From: Perilla frutescens
Taxonomy: Eukaryota; Streptophyta; Magnoliopsida; Lamiales; Lamiaceae
Length of the DNA stretch: 64,000 bases
Reading direction: 5' to 3'
Assembly (NCBI GenBank): GCA_026008535.1
Contig: BRKX01000002.1
Span: 55,258,170-55,322,169 of the forward strand
Positions 22,843-34,989 of this stretch are shown piece by piece. Position 1 is the stretch's first letter. Each line of letters opens with the position of its first letter. A program made the position numbers and the translations under genes. The notes beneath the pieces are model-generated. The model was given only the letters and a program-made list of their open reading frames with translations. It was not told the origin of the DNA and made no database searches.

Positions 22843-25800
22843 TTACAACTTCTGAAATACTTCTCTATACACAACATTTGTAGTGCTATTCGTAATATTA
22901 TCATCAAGTAAGATCTTCAATCCACCACGACTTGTAACCTTTGAAACAGCAACATACAATTGTCCATGAGTGAAAACCGGTTTCTGCAACAATAAACCAA
23001 CGTGAGAGAGTGATTGTCCTTGGCTTTTGTTTATTGTCATTGCATATGAGGGCATGAGAGGAAATTGTCTTCTCTGAAACTTAAATGACAATCTTGGATC
23101 AGCAGGCGTAAGAGACATTCTTGGAATTAGTACCATTTGCTGTGCATTTTGGCCACTGAGAAATCGTGCTTCGACAACATGTTTGCCAAGCCTTGTGATC
23201 ATCAATCGAGTCCCATTACATAAACCATTTGCATGATTTATGTTTCTCAACAACATAACAGGAGTACCTACTTTCAAAATTAATTCATGATTCGGAACCC
23301 CTGAGCATTTGATACTGTTTAAGAATTTCGGAGTATGAACTTCTTGCAGCAAACCCCTATTGTTATCTGAGTTGCATGTCGAGTCAGAACTTAAATACAA
23401 TCTGCCCTCACCTTTATTCAAAGAAAGCATGTACTGATTTACAGATTCAACCGCGTTTAAAGTTGGAGCAAGAATTGCTCGTTCTTGTAGATAAGTTGTA
23501 TCTGCAATATTAGTACCATATGATGAAAAAGTACTATGAACAATTGATGAAATTGGATCTCCTGACCATTTCAATAAGATATCATCAGGGATGCCAATAT
23601 TCACATGTCCATCATTTGGGCCACCGATTGTACCGTCTCCAATACCAGCAATCCAATTTGCAAATTGTTGAACCTCATCAGCTACATCATTAGGACCTAA
23701 ATTTGACAGTCTTAAATTTTTTGTTAATCTCAAGACACGACAATCTTTCCACAGATAAGAAGAATTTATTGTGGCATTAACAATATCCTGTCTGCTTCCT
23801 TTTGGGATAACTGGTAAGATCTGTCAAAAATCTCCTCCAAAAATGATTGTTTTTCCTCCAAAAACTCTACATGCACTTGATGAATCAGAAACACGCATTA
23901 TATCTCGAAGTGTTCTATCCAAAGCTTCAAAGCAGTACTTGTGCATCATAGGTGCTTCATCCCAAATTATGAGCTTGCATCTAACAATTAATTCTGCCAG
24001 CGGACTTCCTTGGATAATGTTACAGGTGGAATCCTCATTTGGATTTAATGGTATCTTAAATCTTGAATGCGTTGTCCGTCCACCTGGTAATAATATAGAA
24101 GCAATACCACTTGATGCAACATTTAACACAATTTCTCTTTTTGATCTCAATGCTGCTGATAATGTCTTCCATATAAATGTCTTTCCAGTACCTCCATATC
24201 CATAAAGAAAAAACATGCCACCTGATTCTGATGATATAGCATCCAAAACAATTTGATACATATTGTGTTGTTCATCTGTAAGTTTGCTAACGAACACTTT
24301 GTGATCATTTTCCAATTTTGTTCTGTCATATCTCACTTCATCATTTATCAATCTATTTTCTTCAGACTGGAAAAAGTCAGAACTTGGAAATGGCATACCT
24401 TCAAATTCTCGTAAAGTCCTTCCACAACTCTTCATCAATTTTCAATTTCCACCAAACAATAACTTTGAATTTGTTCATCAGTCAGGTGCAATTCTGTACA
24501 TTTATAAGAATATTTAAGAATTAAAGTTCAAATATTATGGAAAAATTAAACAAATATTAAACAATTAAAATTTTAAATACCTGGATGTTTTAGTACTGAT
24601 CGTTGCTTATATAATATGTCATCAGATAAATATACCCAACAATTATTCCACAATTGAATCAGATGCTAACAGTGTAACAAATAACTTTCTCAAAGATTCA
24701 GCAGATAACCAATAGCTTGCTTCAATGATCCCATCAATAAATTCCTTATCATCATCTAACAACCCTAAAGCATAACATGCATCTCTAAATGAAGCATACT
24801 ACACACCATTAATTTTTCTTATGTCTTCATAACACGTAGGACCCCGTACTACATTAAGCAAACATCTTAAATAATACATTTCCCCACTGTCTGGAGGAAC
24901 AAAGAAAATTCTTCCAATTGAGAATTTTTTTTTCCTCGGTACCCATTCTTTTGTAGCTTTTTTCCAAACAAACTTTGTTGGAAATTGAACATAAGTAAGT
25001 TTCCGCGCCTCCGGATACTTCTTATTTGCTTCAAACCAAGCTAAAAACATACTTTCATGAACCGTTGGTCTATTGAGGACATCATCAATGGAATCAGAAT
25101 CTTGAAAGAAAACTGTCTGTTCATTTTCAAGATGAAAACTTAATCTCTCAACTGGATGGTATTTGTATTGAATTTGAAATCCAAAAATTCTCCATGCAGC
25201 CTCACTGGGGGGAAATATATTTGCAATCATAATACATACTTATCTCATCAATATTCTTTCCAGTTTCATCATCTTCAGTACTCTGATAAAATGCTGCAGT
25301 GATACGATCGTGACCTTTGTTCACATATTTGAACATATATTTTATTGATCTTGACTGGTTGCACCATTCCACATTTATATGGGCAGCATACTTCATTAGA
25401 AGCATTCGATTGTGAGGAACCACGTATCTATTATCCATCAGCATTCCATTCTTCAAAATTGTTCTTCCATTATCTCTACGTCTATATATTGGATATCCAT
25501 CTTCATCTGTGGTCGTTGTCTCAGTAAAACTTATGGGAAAATATTTACTGCAACGACCGTTTCTCATGCATGGTGAAGTTTTTTTGGCAACACCACATGG
25601 ACCATGAATCATGAAATCTTGCACAGCTGTATAATATTGTGGATCCAGTTCTTTATCAGGTATTTCAGCTAATATAATTTGATCAATCACTTCTGATCCA
25701 CGATTTTGATCCTCTTTCGATATGAAAAGCAAGATATGTGCATGTGGAAGGCCCCTCTTCTGAAATTCAATAGTGTATACCACTACAATTGAAATTAAAA

Positions 25801-27430
25801 AATATATTAAATTAATTTAAATATTTGATATAATAATTTTTATAAAATTTAACACGTACCTGCTTTAACATTTCCAAATATATTATTTTGACGGAGATCA
25901 TAAATCAAATTGTCGAGTTTCATTTTGAACACTCGACAAACAATATCGAGACGGTCTTCAGGTTTCAATCCTTTTTCCTGCACATATCTTACAATTTCTG
26001 GCCATCTTGGATTGCATGTAAATGTAATGAATAGATTTGGATATCCAGCCCACTGAAAAATTGCCATAGCATCTTGATAATTTTGAATCATGTATCGAGC
26101 TCCTCCAGTAAATGTAGAAGGCAATATAACTCGTCTTCCTTGAGTTGTGGGATTTCTCTCACCTCTTGTTAGAGCCTCTTCTAAACCTTTATACATATGA
26201 CATCTCAATGATTGTTGATGTGTACGTATGTATAAAAGTCTTGCAGATTCAATCATTGTGTAGGCATCAACAATAAATTGTTGAAATAATCTCCTTGAGC
26301 TTAAAATGGTTTTTGCATCACAATCTCTTTCATGCAATCGATAGGCAAAATATTCTCTGATGCTGACCATATTTCGAGCATAACTTGATGAAGAATTCAA
26401 GTCTGAAAGTGGTATATCTTCTCTATAACCATCTTCACCATATGGAAACAGAATAGGATACTGTAAACCCAAATAGGCTGTATTTAACTCATTAATGCGT
26501 TTTAACTCTCCAGTTTGAGTTTCCAATATTATGTCTCTATCTCCGAAAGACTGATCAAAATCTCCAAAAACTAATTCAGCCACTTCAGACACAGTTGAAA
26601 GATTATATGTTCTAGCATCACCTCCACGTCTACCAATAAGTTTCAACTTAACATCAGATTGGCCAAGATCAACAATGGTGTGCTTTGCCATCCTAAATGA
26701 CTTCACAAGGACATTATGATCATCTAGCATGCTTTTAAGTTCAGAAACAATCTTCGCATGAAGTGTGTTTATGTATTTTTTATTCCTACATAAACATAAA
26801 ATATTAAATCAAATTAAAAATGAACGTACATAATATTTAGAGTAACAATTTAAAAAAATATAATGCTAAATATAAATTACCTCACATATAGCATCATATT
26901 TGCAACTTCATTTTCAGTATCATAGATATATAACTGAGCAAACTTTGGTGTAGAACCTTCAGGTGGCAGTAGACTTCCAATCATATGATAATTTTGACCA
27001 TGCAGTCGGAATGTCGGTGGAGAATTACCAACATTTAAACTCAAGAAAACATTTACTCTTCTGATCATTTTCATAGAGCAAACTTTCCAAAACCTTAGGA
27101 GGCCTTTTAACTGGTGGCAATTTGATTTTTCCTCGTATACAGCATGATGAGTATTTTGTAGTGCGTGATTTTGAATTTTTTTCCAACCTTTCATCATACC
27201 AAAAACATGCTCCACAAAATTCACAAATAAAAGCCGGATCACCAAGATCGGAGTAATCTGAAACCGTTATGAATAATAAATGTTAAATAAAAATTTCATA
27301 TCATTCATATTTATATTGATAATAGTTATAAATTCATATAGTATTAATAAAAAATAATTTAGATAACTCAAATAAATAAAAAATTATATTTACCAATATG
27401 ATTGTGGTTTAAAATTGTTTCCTTTTCCAT
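22843..27430 (-). pseudogene. Helitron Rep/helicase (RepHel) gene, disrupted
   Basis: Rolling-circle initiator fused to a Pif1-family helicase. Reading downwards: likely start MEKETILNHNH at 27430, then a Cys-rich segment (CEFCGACFWYDERLEK), PPTFRLHGQNYH (about 27000), and the Helitron-like N domain (26760-25860). The Rep HUH motif is in GLPHAHILLF near 25740, and the tyrosine motif in IKYMFKYVNKG near 25330. Helicase parts are Walker A GYGGTGKT and Walker B IIWDEAP (24190-23960). The C-terminal helicase block with TINKSQGQSL ends at 22843. Breaks: a frameshift/deletion near 27050, a one-base shift in a G run near 25205, TAG at 24799-24801, a one-base loss near 24437 and TGA at 23824-23826 (GGDF*Q). 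The gene cannot make the full protein. Confidence 0.9.
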
Positions 27431-27518
27431 TGATGTAAATATTATAGAAATAATAAAATAAAACTTAAAATACATATTAAATAAAAATACTTAATTATAA
27501 CTACACATAACTATTAAC

Positions 27519-28629
27519 TTACCAGTACAATATTGTTGTTCATTATGATCATATTGTTCACCTAATGGACAAAAAAAATAATTAACATCCGATTTATGTA
27601 ATTAATATTAAAATTTGATATATAATTAAATAATTAAGATACACTGGATTTAATACCTATATCAGACATTTGTGTAAGGTTTATATCAATTAGTTGATCC
27701 TCCTCCAGTGATTCATTAATTGTTAAATCAACAATCTGTTTATGTTTAGTTGTTGATTCACCTGTAGATCATTAATTTAAGAATAGTTTAATGTATGTAA
27801 ACTAAGAACATACAACACGCTAAAAAATTTTACTTTTAAAAATATAAAATATTTAGTTGCAAACTTATCAATATGGAATACACTTAATTTACAAATATAA
27901 GTGCGATGGCCATAATTTTTTTTTATATAAATATTTTAAAAATAAAAATTGTTCTGTTTAAAAAATAATAAAATTAAAAAATGAAATTAATTTGGACATA
28001 TTCATTAACTTACCAGTACAAAATTGATGCCAATTACGATCATATTGTTCACCTAATCAGGGAAAAAATTATTATCATCAGATTTATATATTTATTATTC
28101 AAATTTCATATTTAATTGTTAATCAACACATATTGCATTAAGTACCTGTATCAGACATTTGTGTAACATGTATATCAATTAATTGGTCATCCTCCATTGA
28201 TTCATTATTCATTAAATTAACAATTTGTTCAAAATTACTTGTTCCTTCACCTGTACTTGAATAATTAAATAAATATTTTAAGTATCTAAACTAATATGCG
28301 AAAAAATAGTAATAATATTTATTTAAAATAAATATAAAGTATTGAATTGTAAACTTACCAATTCAATTTAGAGAATGACTAAAATAAATTTCTTGCAGAA
28401 TTGGTTAAATAACTAAATAATTTTTGCATCAATACGTATGATTTAAAAATAATAATATTAACAAAACCATCATTTAAATTTGGACATAATAAGTAACTTA
28501 CCAATACAATATTGATGCCAATTATGATTATACTGTTTACCTAATAATGGAAATAATAATTAACATGAGATTCATTTAATTATAATTTAAATTTGAAATT
28601 CAATTTTTTATTAACATATAATGCATTTC
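27519..28629 (-). repeat. Tandem exon-pair repeats, ~485 bp unit, copies 1-3
   Basis: Upstream of the RepHel core, a unit of about 485 bp recurs at 27519, 28008 and 28496. Each holds a short exon-like piece (minus, GEQYDHNEQQYCT type, ending in a GTAAGT-like donor) and a second one about 100 bp long (minus, ending DINLTQMSDI in copy 1, 27657-27762; copy 2 at 28145-28252). Copy 3 is cut by the solo LTR and resumes at 30384. A diverged further copy of the second piece lies at 30711-30788. The encoded function is unknown. Confidence 0.75.
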
Positions 28630-30378
28630 TGAAACGCCCCAATTTTATTACTCTTAATAAAAATGAAACGTTAATCATGCTTTTATTAATAGATAAAAGA
28701 AAGTCCCAAATAATCAGATATTAAGGTCTCAAAAATTTCAGCGGAAAATAATAATAAGAAAATAATCTAAATTTATTTAAAATCTTTTCTCTGTTTTTTT
28801 TTAATTGAGACCATAAACACCACCATCGCATCTTGACCCGCTAAGCATCACCCGAGCCTCTATCTGAAAAAGATAAAGATTTTGGGGTGAGTACTTTAAC
28901 TCAGTAGGGAGTGTCTAATTATCCAAGCTATATAAAATTAAACGAGTAAGTGAGAATAATAAAAGTTGTTCAGTCCGTAGACCAAACCATATAGCCCGTC
29001 GGCCCAGTCTCATTTAGCCCGGAGGCCCTGTCTCATTTATTTAGCCCGAAGGCCCTGTACTGTGTTGTGTCATCACATAACTGAATAATTAAATATAGGG
29101 AGAATAATTAAGACATGATCACATAAAACCCCACCTTCACCTTGATCTGGATATTAATTAATTAAGTCCGGCTCGCCTCCTATAAATTATTTATTGTAAA
29201 TTAATACAGTGTATAAAGAAATAAAATCATGCGTAATATTTATCTATGATGCATGCTTTAAAACAAAAAAAATCATATATAGTGACAAAGTTCTTTTAAT
29301 CCCTTTTTATTAATACATGCGTATAGTAATGTTTATATGTATATGTATATATATATATGTATAACTATATATGTAACGTTTATATATAATTAGACCAACA
29401 TATATATATATATAGAGACCAAAACGCACACAAATATATATGTATCTATATATATAGACCAACACGCACACACTACACATTTATATATATATATATATAT
29501 AATTACATCAAATCACACCACACCTATATTATATATATCTACCCGTACAACACATGCATTACAAATATATATATATATATATATACACACACATAAAAAG
29601 TGAGTTGTGATAGTGTCAGAAAGTACCTAGCATTCATTACACATTATATATATATATATATATGTATACATGTGGTGCTGTGTGTGTGTGTGATATATTC
29701 ATATATATATATGACATATGTATGCGTGAAAGATAACTTTCTTCTTCTTCTTCACATAATCTCATTTCTTTTCCTTCTGTATCTATCGCCGCGAACACAA
29801 AAACTCTTCACCAATGGAGGAAAAATCAACAGTAAATAAATAAAAGAAATGTGCAAGTACCTCTGGAAATCTAAAATTGAGAGAAAGGAAAACGATGACG
29901 ATCTGAATGTGAATGAATGAAAATAGAGAGATGGAGTTCTCTATTTATAATGATAGATTAGGGTTAGAGTTTGAGTAGAATATGAGATTACGTGGTTATC
30001 CTATTTCAACAATAAAAGATAGAGCTGATAGACTTCAAAATTTGGAATGATAAAATTTTATAGGCAAAGATATCCGAACAAGAAGAGGAAGAAGAATTGA
30101 AATATCTAGAATGTGGACCTCAATACTTGGGCTTGGAAAAATAAAAGATCTGGGCTTCAAATAATTCTAAATGGGTTAGAAATAAATTTTGGACAAAATA
30201 AATAAATGTAACACATTAGGCACTAAATAAATTAAATGCATGCAATGAAATAACCATGCTATAAAATAATAATTACTTAGGCGCGACTTATTAGACTTAA
30301 TCAATTAATATCAGACATAAATAAAATATTTAAATAAAATGTAGAAATTTAAATATAATTAGAAATCGGGTTGCTACA
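28630..30378 (-). mobile_element. Solo LTR, 1.75 kb, nested in the Helitron
   Basis: Plus strand runs TGAAACGCCCC to GGTTGCTACA. ATTTC flanks it on both sides (28625-28629 and 30379-30383), a perfect 5-bp duplication. A TACTCACC..ACTGAG-type segment (here at about 28887-28910, reversed) is shared with the solo LTR at 3549-5731, so both belong to related families in opposite orientation. The right half contains long TA/CA dinucleotide runs (29330-29700). No coding domain. Confidence 0.87.
29330..29700. repeat. Dinucleotide-rich tract (TA)n/(CA)n/(TG)n
   Basis: Several separate (TA)n runs alternate with CACACA and TGTGTG runs inside the solo LTR. The open frame that crosses it at 29600-29839 is a product of the low complexity. 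Confidence 0.85.
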
Positions 30379-31261
30379 ATTTCATACCTGTATCAAATCA
30401 TCAATTTGTTCAGCGTTACTTGTCACTTGTCAGATCACCTGTATTTCAATAATTAAAGAATGCTTTTTAGTATATCAAATAATATGAAAAAATAGCAATA
30501 ATAATTACATAAACAAATAATATACAGAATTGAATTATAAACTGACAAATTTTATTTAAAGAATCACTAAAATCAAATTCTTTCACAAAATGGTTACATA
30601 ATACAATAATATTTTCATAAATATTAATTATTTTAAAATTTTATAAAATATAACTCTTATTTATAATATTATAATCTATTATTTAAAATTGTAAAAATAA
30701 AAAAATAATACCTGTATTAGAAATCTGTTCAACATGTATGTCAATTAATCTTGTATTTCGTAGTAGTTCCTCTGTTAATGAATAACCTGCAATAAAAAAT
30801 ATAATATAATTAAATTAATACAATACTATATAAACTAAAGATTTAATTTTTTGAATCAAATATAAACGTAAATATTGTAACCTTTAATTTAAGGTAATAA
30901 TTTATACAAATCTATCTTAATATTTTTAAATTATACATTAACAACATATGTTTACAATTTTAAATTCTTTAATTTTATATTTTACATAAAATAAAACAAT
31001 CAATTATTAATGTAATTGTATTTATAAAAAATAAAATTAAATGTTTATAACGAAATAATAATACATCTATGTAATTTAATAAATACATATTAATAAATTT
31101 ATGGGCATAAGCAATTTAACCAAACTCTTAAATTTAAATTATTAAAATTAAATATTTAATAATTAGGTAAACATTATTATCTATTACTATATAATTATTT
31201 ACAATAAAATTTGATTTAACTAATTAGTTAATACTTACCATAATATTTAAATTATCTGCAA

Positions 31262-31545
31262 CTATTAAACCTTTAATTATCTAACTAATATAAATTAATA
31301 ATACAACCGATATTATGTATAGTAAATAAACTAAATAAATAATTTAAACTATAAAACATTTAATTTAGATAATATTAATTTCTGGGCCACAATACTAATT
31401 AGATTTTCCAAACTGTATAATCGGCCCACATGTAATATTAAGATTTGGGCCACAATATCCGTTTTTTTTTTTTTACCCAGCCCAATACTAATTTTTTTGG
31501 GACATATATATACCGACGATCTATTAGGGTTGAGCTCATTTCAGC
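31262..31545 (+). repeat. Left arm of an inverted repeat inside the Helitron
   Basis: Matches the reverse complement of 37190-37440 over most of its length (shared words include CTTTAATTATCTAACTAATA, CCAAACTGTAT and GGTTGAGCTCATTT). It contains about 50 bp not present in the right arm. Confidence 0.8.
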
Positions 31546-31965
31546 TCAACCCTATTTCTCCGCCTCCTCTCTCTTCTGCTTCTCGATGATTCCGCCGCCT
31601 TCACTCTCACTCTCCATCTCCCTCTCCGATCTTTCACATTCTCTGAAAAAATTTACCGATGAACACTATATTTTTCACGGCCTTCACTCTCTCTCAGATT
31701 AGGGTTGAGGTCATTTGAGGTGAAAACCTATTTCTCCGCCTCCTCTCTCTTCTGTATCTACACGATTCCGCCGCCTTCACTCTAACTCTCCCTCTCCGAT
31801 CTTTCATTTTCTCTGAAAAAAAAATACCGAGCAACAATCTATCTACCACGACCTTCACTCTCTGTCAATTTAGGGTTCAACTCATCTGAGGTGAAAACCT
31901 ATTTCTCCGCCTCCTTTTGCATCTACAGTACTCCGCCGCCTTCACTCTCACTCTCTGTGGTGAAT
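31515..31965 (+). repeat. Triplicated leader-like sequence (~170-bp unit)
   Basis: Three head-to-tail copies start at about 31525, 31700 and 31870. Each begins TTAGGGTT, followed by ATTTCTCCGCCTCCT, a CCGCCTTCACTCT segment and CTCTGAAAAAA (third copy shortened). The pyrimidine-rich make-up resembles a plant 5' untranslated leader on the plus strand. Confidence 0.8.
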
Positions 31966-34900
31966 TTTTTTCCGGCAAGAATTAATATTTCACACTTGAG
32001 CCTCCGCTGACAGTGAACGGTTCGTCTAAGGTTCAGACTCTGTACCCTTTTTTCTTTTTTTTCCTTTTTTCCCTTTTTTGATTCTCATATTTCTTACTTT
32101 CGATATTTTGATAATTTTTATGTTTCCTTGCTATTTTTTTTTCTGCTTGAAGATTTGAAGAATGTGAAGAGCCCAGTCACGGATGATCTTGGTAGCTTCT
32201 GTGAAAGATAAGTATCATTATATCTCTCTTTTTCTGTATCTCTGTATCTCCATGTCGCTGTATCTATATATCTACCTTTTTCTGTATCTCTGTATCTCCA
32301 TGTCCATATCCATTTTTTCTGTATCTCTGTATCTCCATGTCCCTTTTTTTGTATCTCTGTCTCTTTCTCTATATGACAATTTTGAAACTCAGTCGACTTA
32401 CAGATTTTTTTTTTCCCTAAAATCGCAGGTGCACTGAATAATTCCAGATCTACGCATATACGTTATTCTTGTATTACTACTACACATATGATGTAGCCCT
32501 ATGTTGGATTTTCGTAGATCAAATATGGATCTATGTACATCTGCTCTAGATCTAAGTAGTTTTATACTGAAAGGCCTCATATCAGAGATTGAGCCAAGCT
32601 TTCCGGATAAAAAGTTGAGTTTTACTCACACATACACACACACACACACACATCTTGTAGGAGATGTCATATTTATATAATCAGATCCTAAACGTTAAAG
32701 TTATATTTATATATTATTTTTAAAGATTTTTCTGAACTGCTATGATGGTGTTTAATGTTCTTATTTTTTATGTGAACTTGCAGGAGGTATGCGAGTACTG
32801 AATCATGCTTAATGTCATATGAGTTCACAAAATTGGTCAATGAGGGCGAAAAGAAGATAAGTATACATCTGTTCAATATTAACTATATAAAAATATATGA
32901 ATGTCTATTCAGAATTCTCTCTGATATATTTTTAATTTTTTTTGCAGCTCTTTAACAGAAACATCGGCCAAGATTTAAACAAATATTTGCAGCACTTAAG
33001 GTACAAATTATTACATATGTCTTTCACAAAACTATGAATGTGTGTTGAGATTTTTGTTTCCTTATGAAAGTTTTGAAAAAATCATCAGCTTTTTTGAGTT
33101 AAAACATATTTACGCATAAATTAGATACCTGGACACGATTGTGACATCATTTTTCTTCTTTTTTCTTCATGTGTTTCATCTGAGAATGGTTGATGCGTGT
33201 CTTTGTTTGCCATTTTCGTTTTTGTTTCAAATGTGGTAATCTGGAAGTTCAAAGTTTAACTATTTTTGAATTTGAATAGCAATTTTATATTTTCAAACAT
33301 TACCCACTAGTATTTTTTTAAAATTTTTATTCGAATTCCATTTTATTAACTGTTTTTATACATATTCATAAACTTTCCATTAAGATGGATTTTTTTATCT
33401 ATTTTCGCATATTTTTATAAATTTAATTCCAATTTCATATTAAATTGAACTGTCCACTAAAATGGAGTTTTTTTTTTATATTTTCACCTATTTATTATTA
33501 CTATTAATTTTGTATACTTAAGTTAGCTGTATCTTTTAAATTAACTGTATTTTTTAATTATGATAGAAGTGGCAGTTTTAAAATTTTTCCCATTTTTACA
33601 TATATTGTTTATTTATTAATAATTTCTTTCCCTACTTTAATTAGTTTTTTTTAACTACCGATTATATTAAATTATTTAAATATTTTTGCATTGTTAATTA
33701 ATATTAATATATTTATTTTTTTAAAATTGGTAAGGTTGCTGCATTTTTAATTGTTTATGGTGTTAATATAATTTTAACTGTTCTATTTATAAAAAAATAA
33801 TATATTACTTATTTAATATATGTATATGTTTATATTTATAATTAATTATCTTTTACTTTTGGTTTATCTACTACACTATATTAATTTACTGTTTAAAGTG
33901 ACATATTTATTTATCACATAAATATGTTATAATAATGACTCATTATTAGATGAATATTTGAATGTATGTTTGAATGCATGTTTGATCTGTTATTTAATTT
34001 ATAGATGCTTGATTGTTATTGTTCATGTTTAATGTTAATTTTAATGTTATTTAATTTGGTTGAATGCATCTGTTCATGTGATGAAAAGAGTATGTTAATG
34101 TTATTTAATTTAATTTTCATTTCCTGTATTTTTTTAATTCAATTTAAAGTTCCTATTATTAAAAATGTGTTAATGTTGTTTAATTTAATTTAATGTTCCT
34201 GTAAATTTTTTATATGCTTTAATGTTTCATAATTTATATGTATGCTTCAATTTTATAGGTAATAATGTGATATATACATGATTTAATATTTGTATATGTC
34301 TGCTCGAATGATTGTATGCTTTACTATGTCCTTTCGTGTGTCAGATCTATGTGTGATCTCTGACCCTCCTCTTTGAGAAGGGTCTATGCGAAACCTCTCA
34401 GTTTTGGTCTGAGTCACAGTGTTTAACCTGATTGAGCCTTAGACTTTGTGTGACCCCCTGCGCCCCCGTTCAAACGGGTGATTGTGAACTGGACAATCCA
34501 CTTACTCTCAAAGGGTTTTTGAAAGGTTAATAATCTGTGGTTTAGATCTTTCGCATTTCTTATGTTAATGTTTAACTGTATTTCATTATATTCTTGCAGA
34601 ATTATTTATTTATATTCCGAATTTATATTTGTTAATGTGGTCTGATATTTTATTTATTGCAGAATTATTTATTTATGTTCTGAATTTATATTTTTGATGC
34701 AGTTGATGTTATTATTATTAATATCAGTAGATTAGGTTGTTAATTTTAGTTTTTAATTAATATTCTTATCCTATGGTTGACTCTATTCAAATTATCTGTA
34801 TTTTATGATTTATGTAACATTAACTAAACTATCTCAAAATAAAATGGTTTAACATAAATTGAAACATATAGAAATTGTGTAAAACATCCCAAAATGTCTG

Positions 34901-34980
34901 AAAATAAATAAAATAAAACAACAGAAAGTGCCTCAAAATTTAAAACCCAAAATTAATTAAATTGTCTTAATAAGAATGAC
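31966..34980. other. Helitron cargo without recognised coding sequence
   Basis: AT-rich DNA between the leader-like repeats and the RPA gene. It contains a three-copy minisatellite built on TCTGTATCTCTGTATCTCC (32222-32352) and a CA run (about 32630-32652). Short plus-strand exon-like pieces flanked by TTGCAG/GTAC signals occur at 32780-33000. A GC-richer island lies at 34330-34530. No protein family was recognised. Confidence 0.5.
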
Positions 34981-34989
34981 TGTCCATTC

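Noticed and set aside
29600..29839. Plus-strand 79-residue frame in the nested solo LTR
   Set aside because: Runs through TA/TG dinucleotide repeats and has no protein character.
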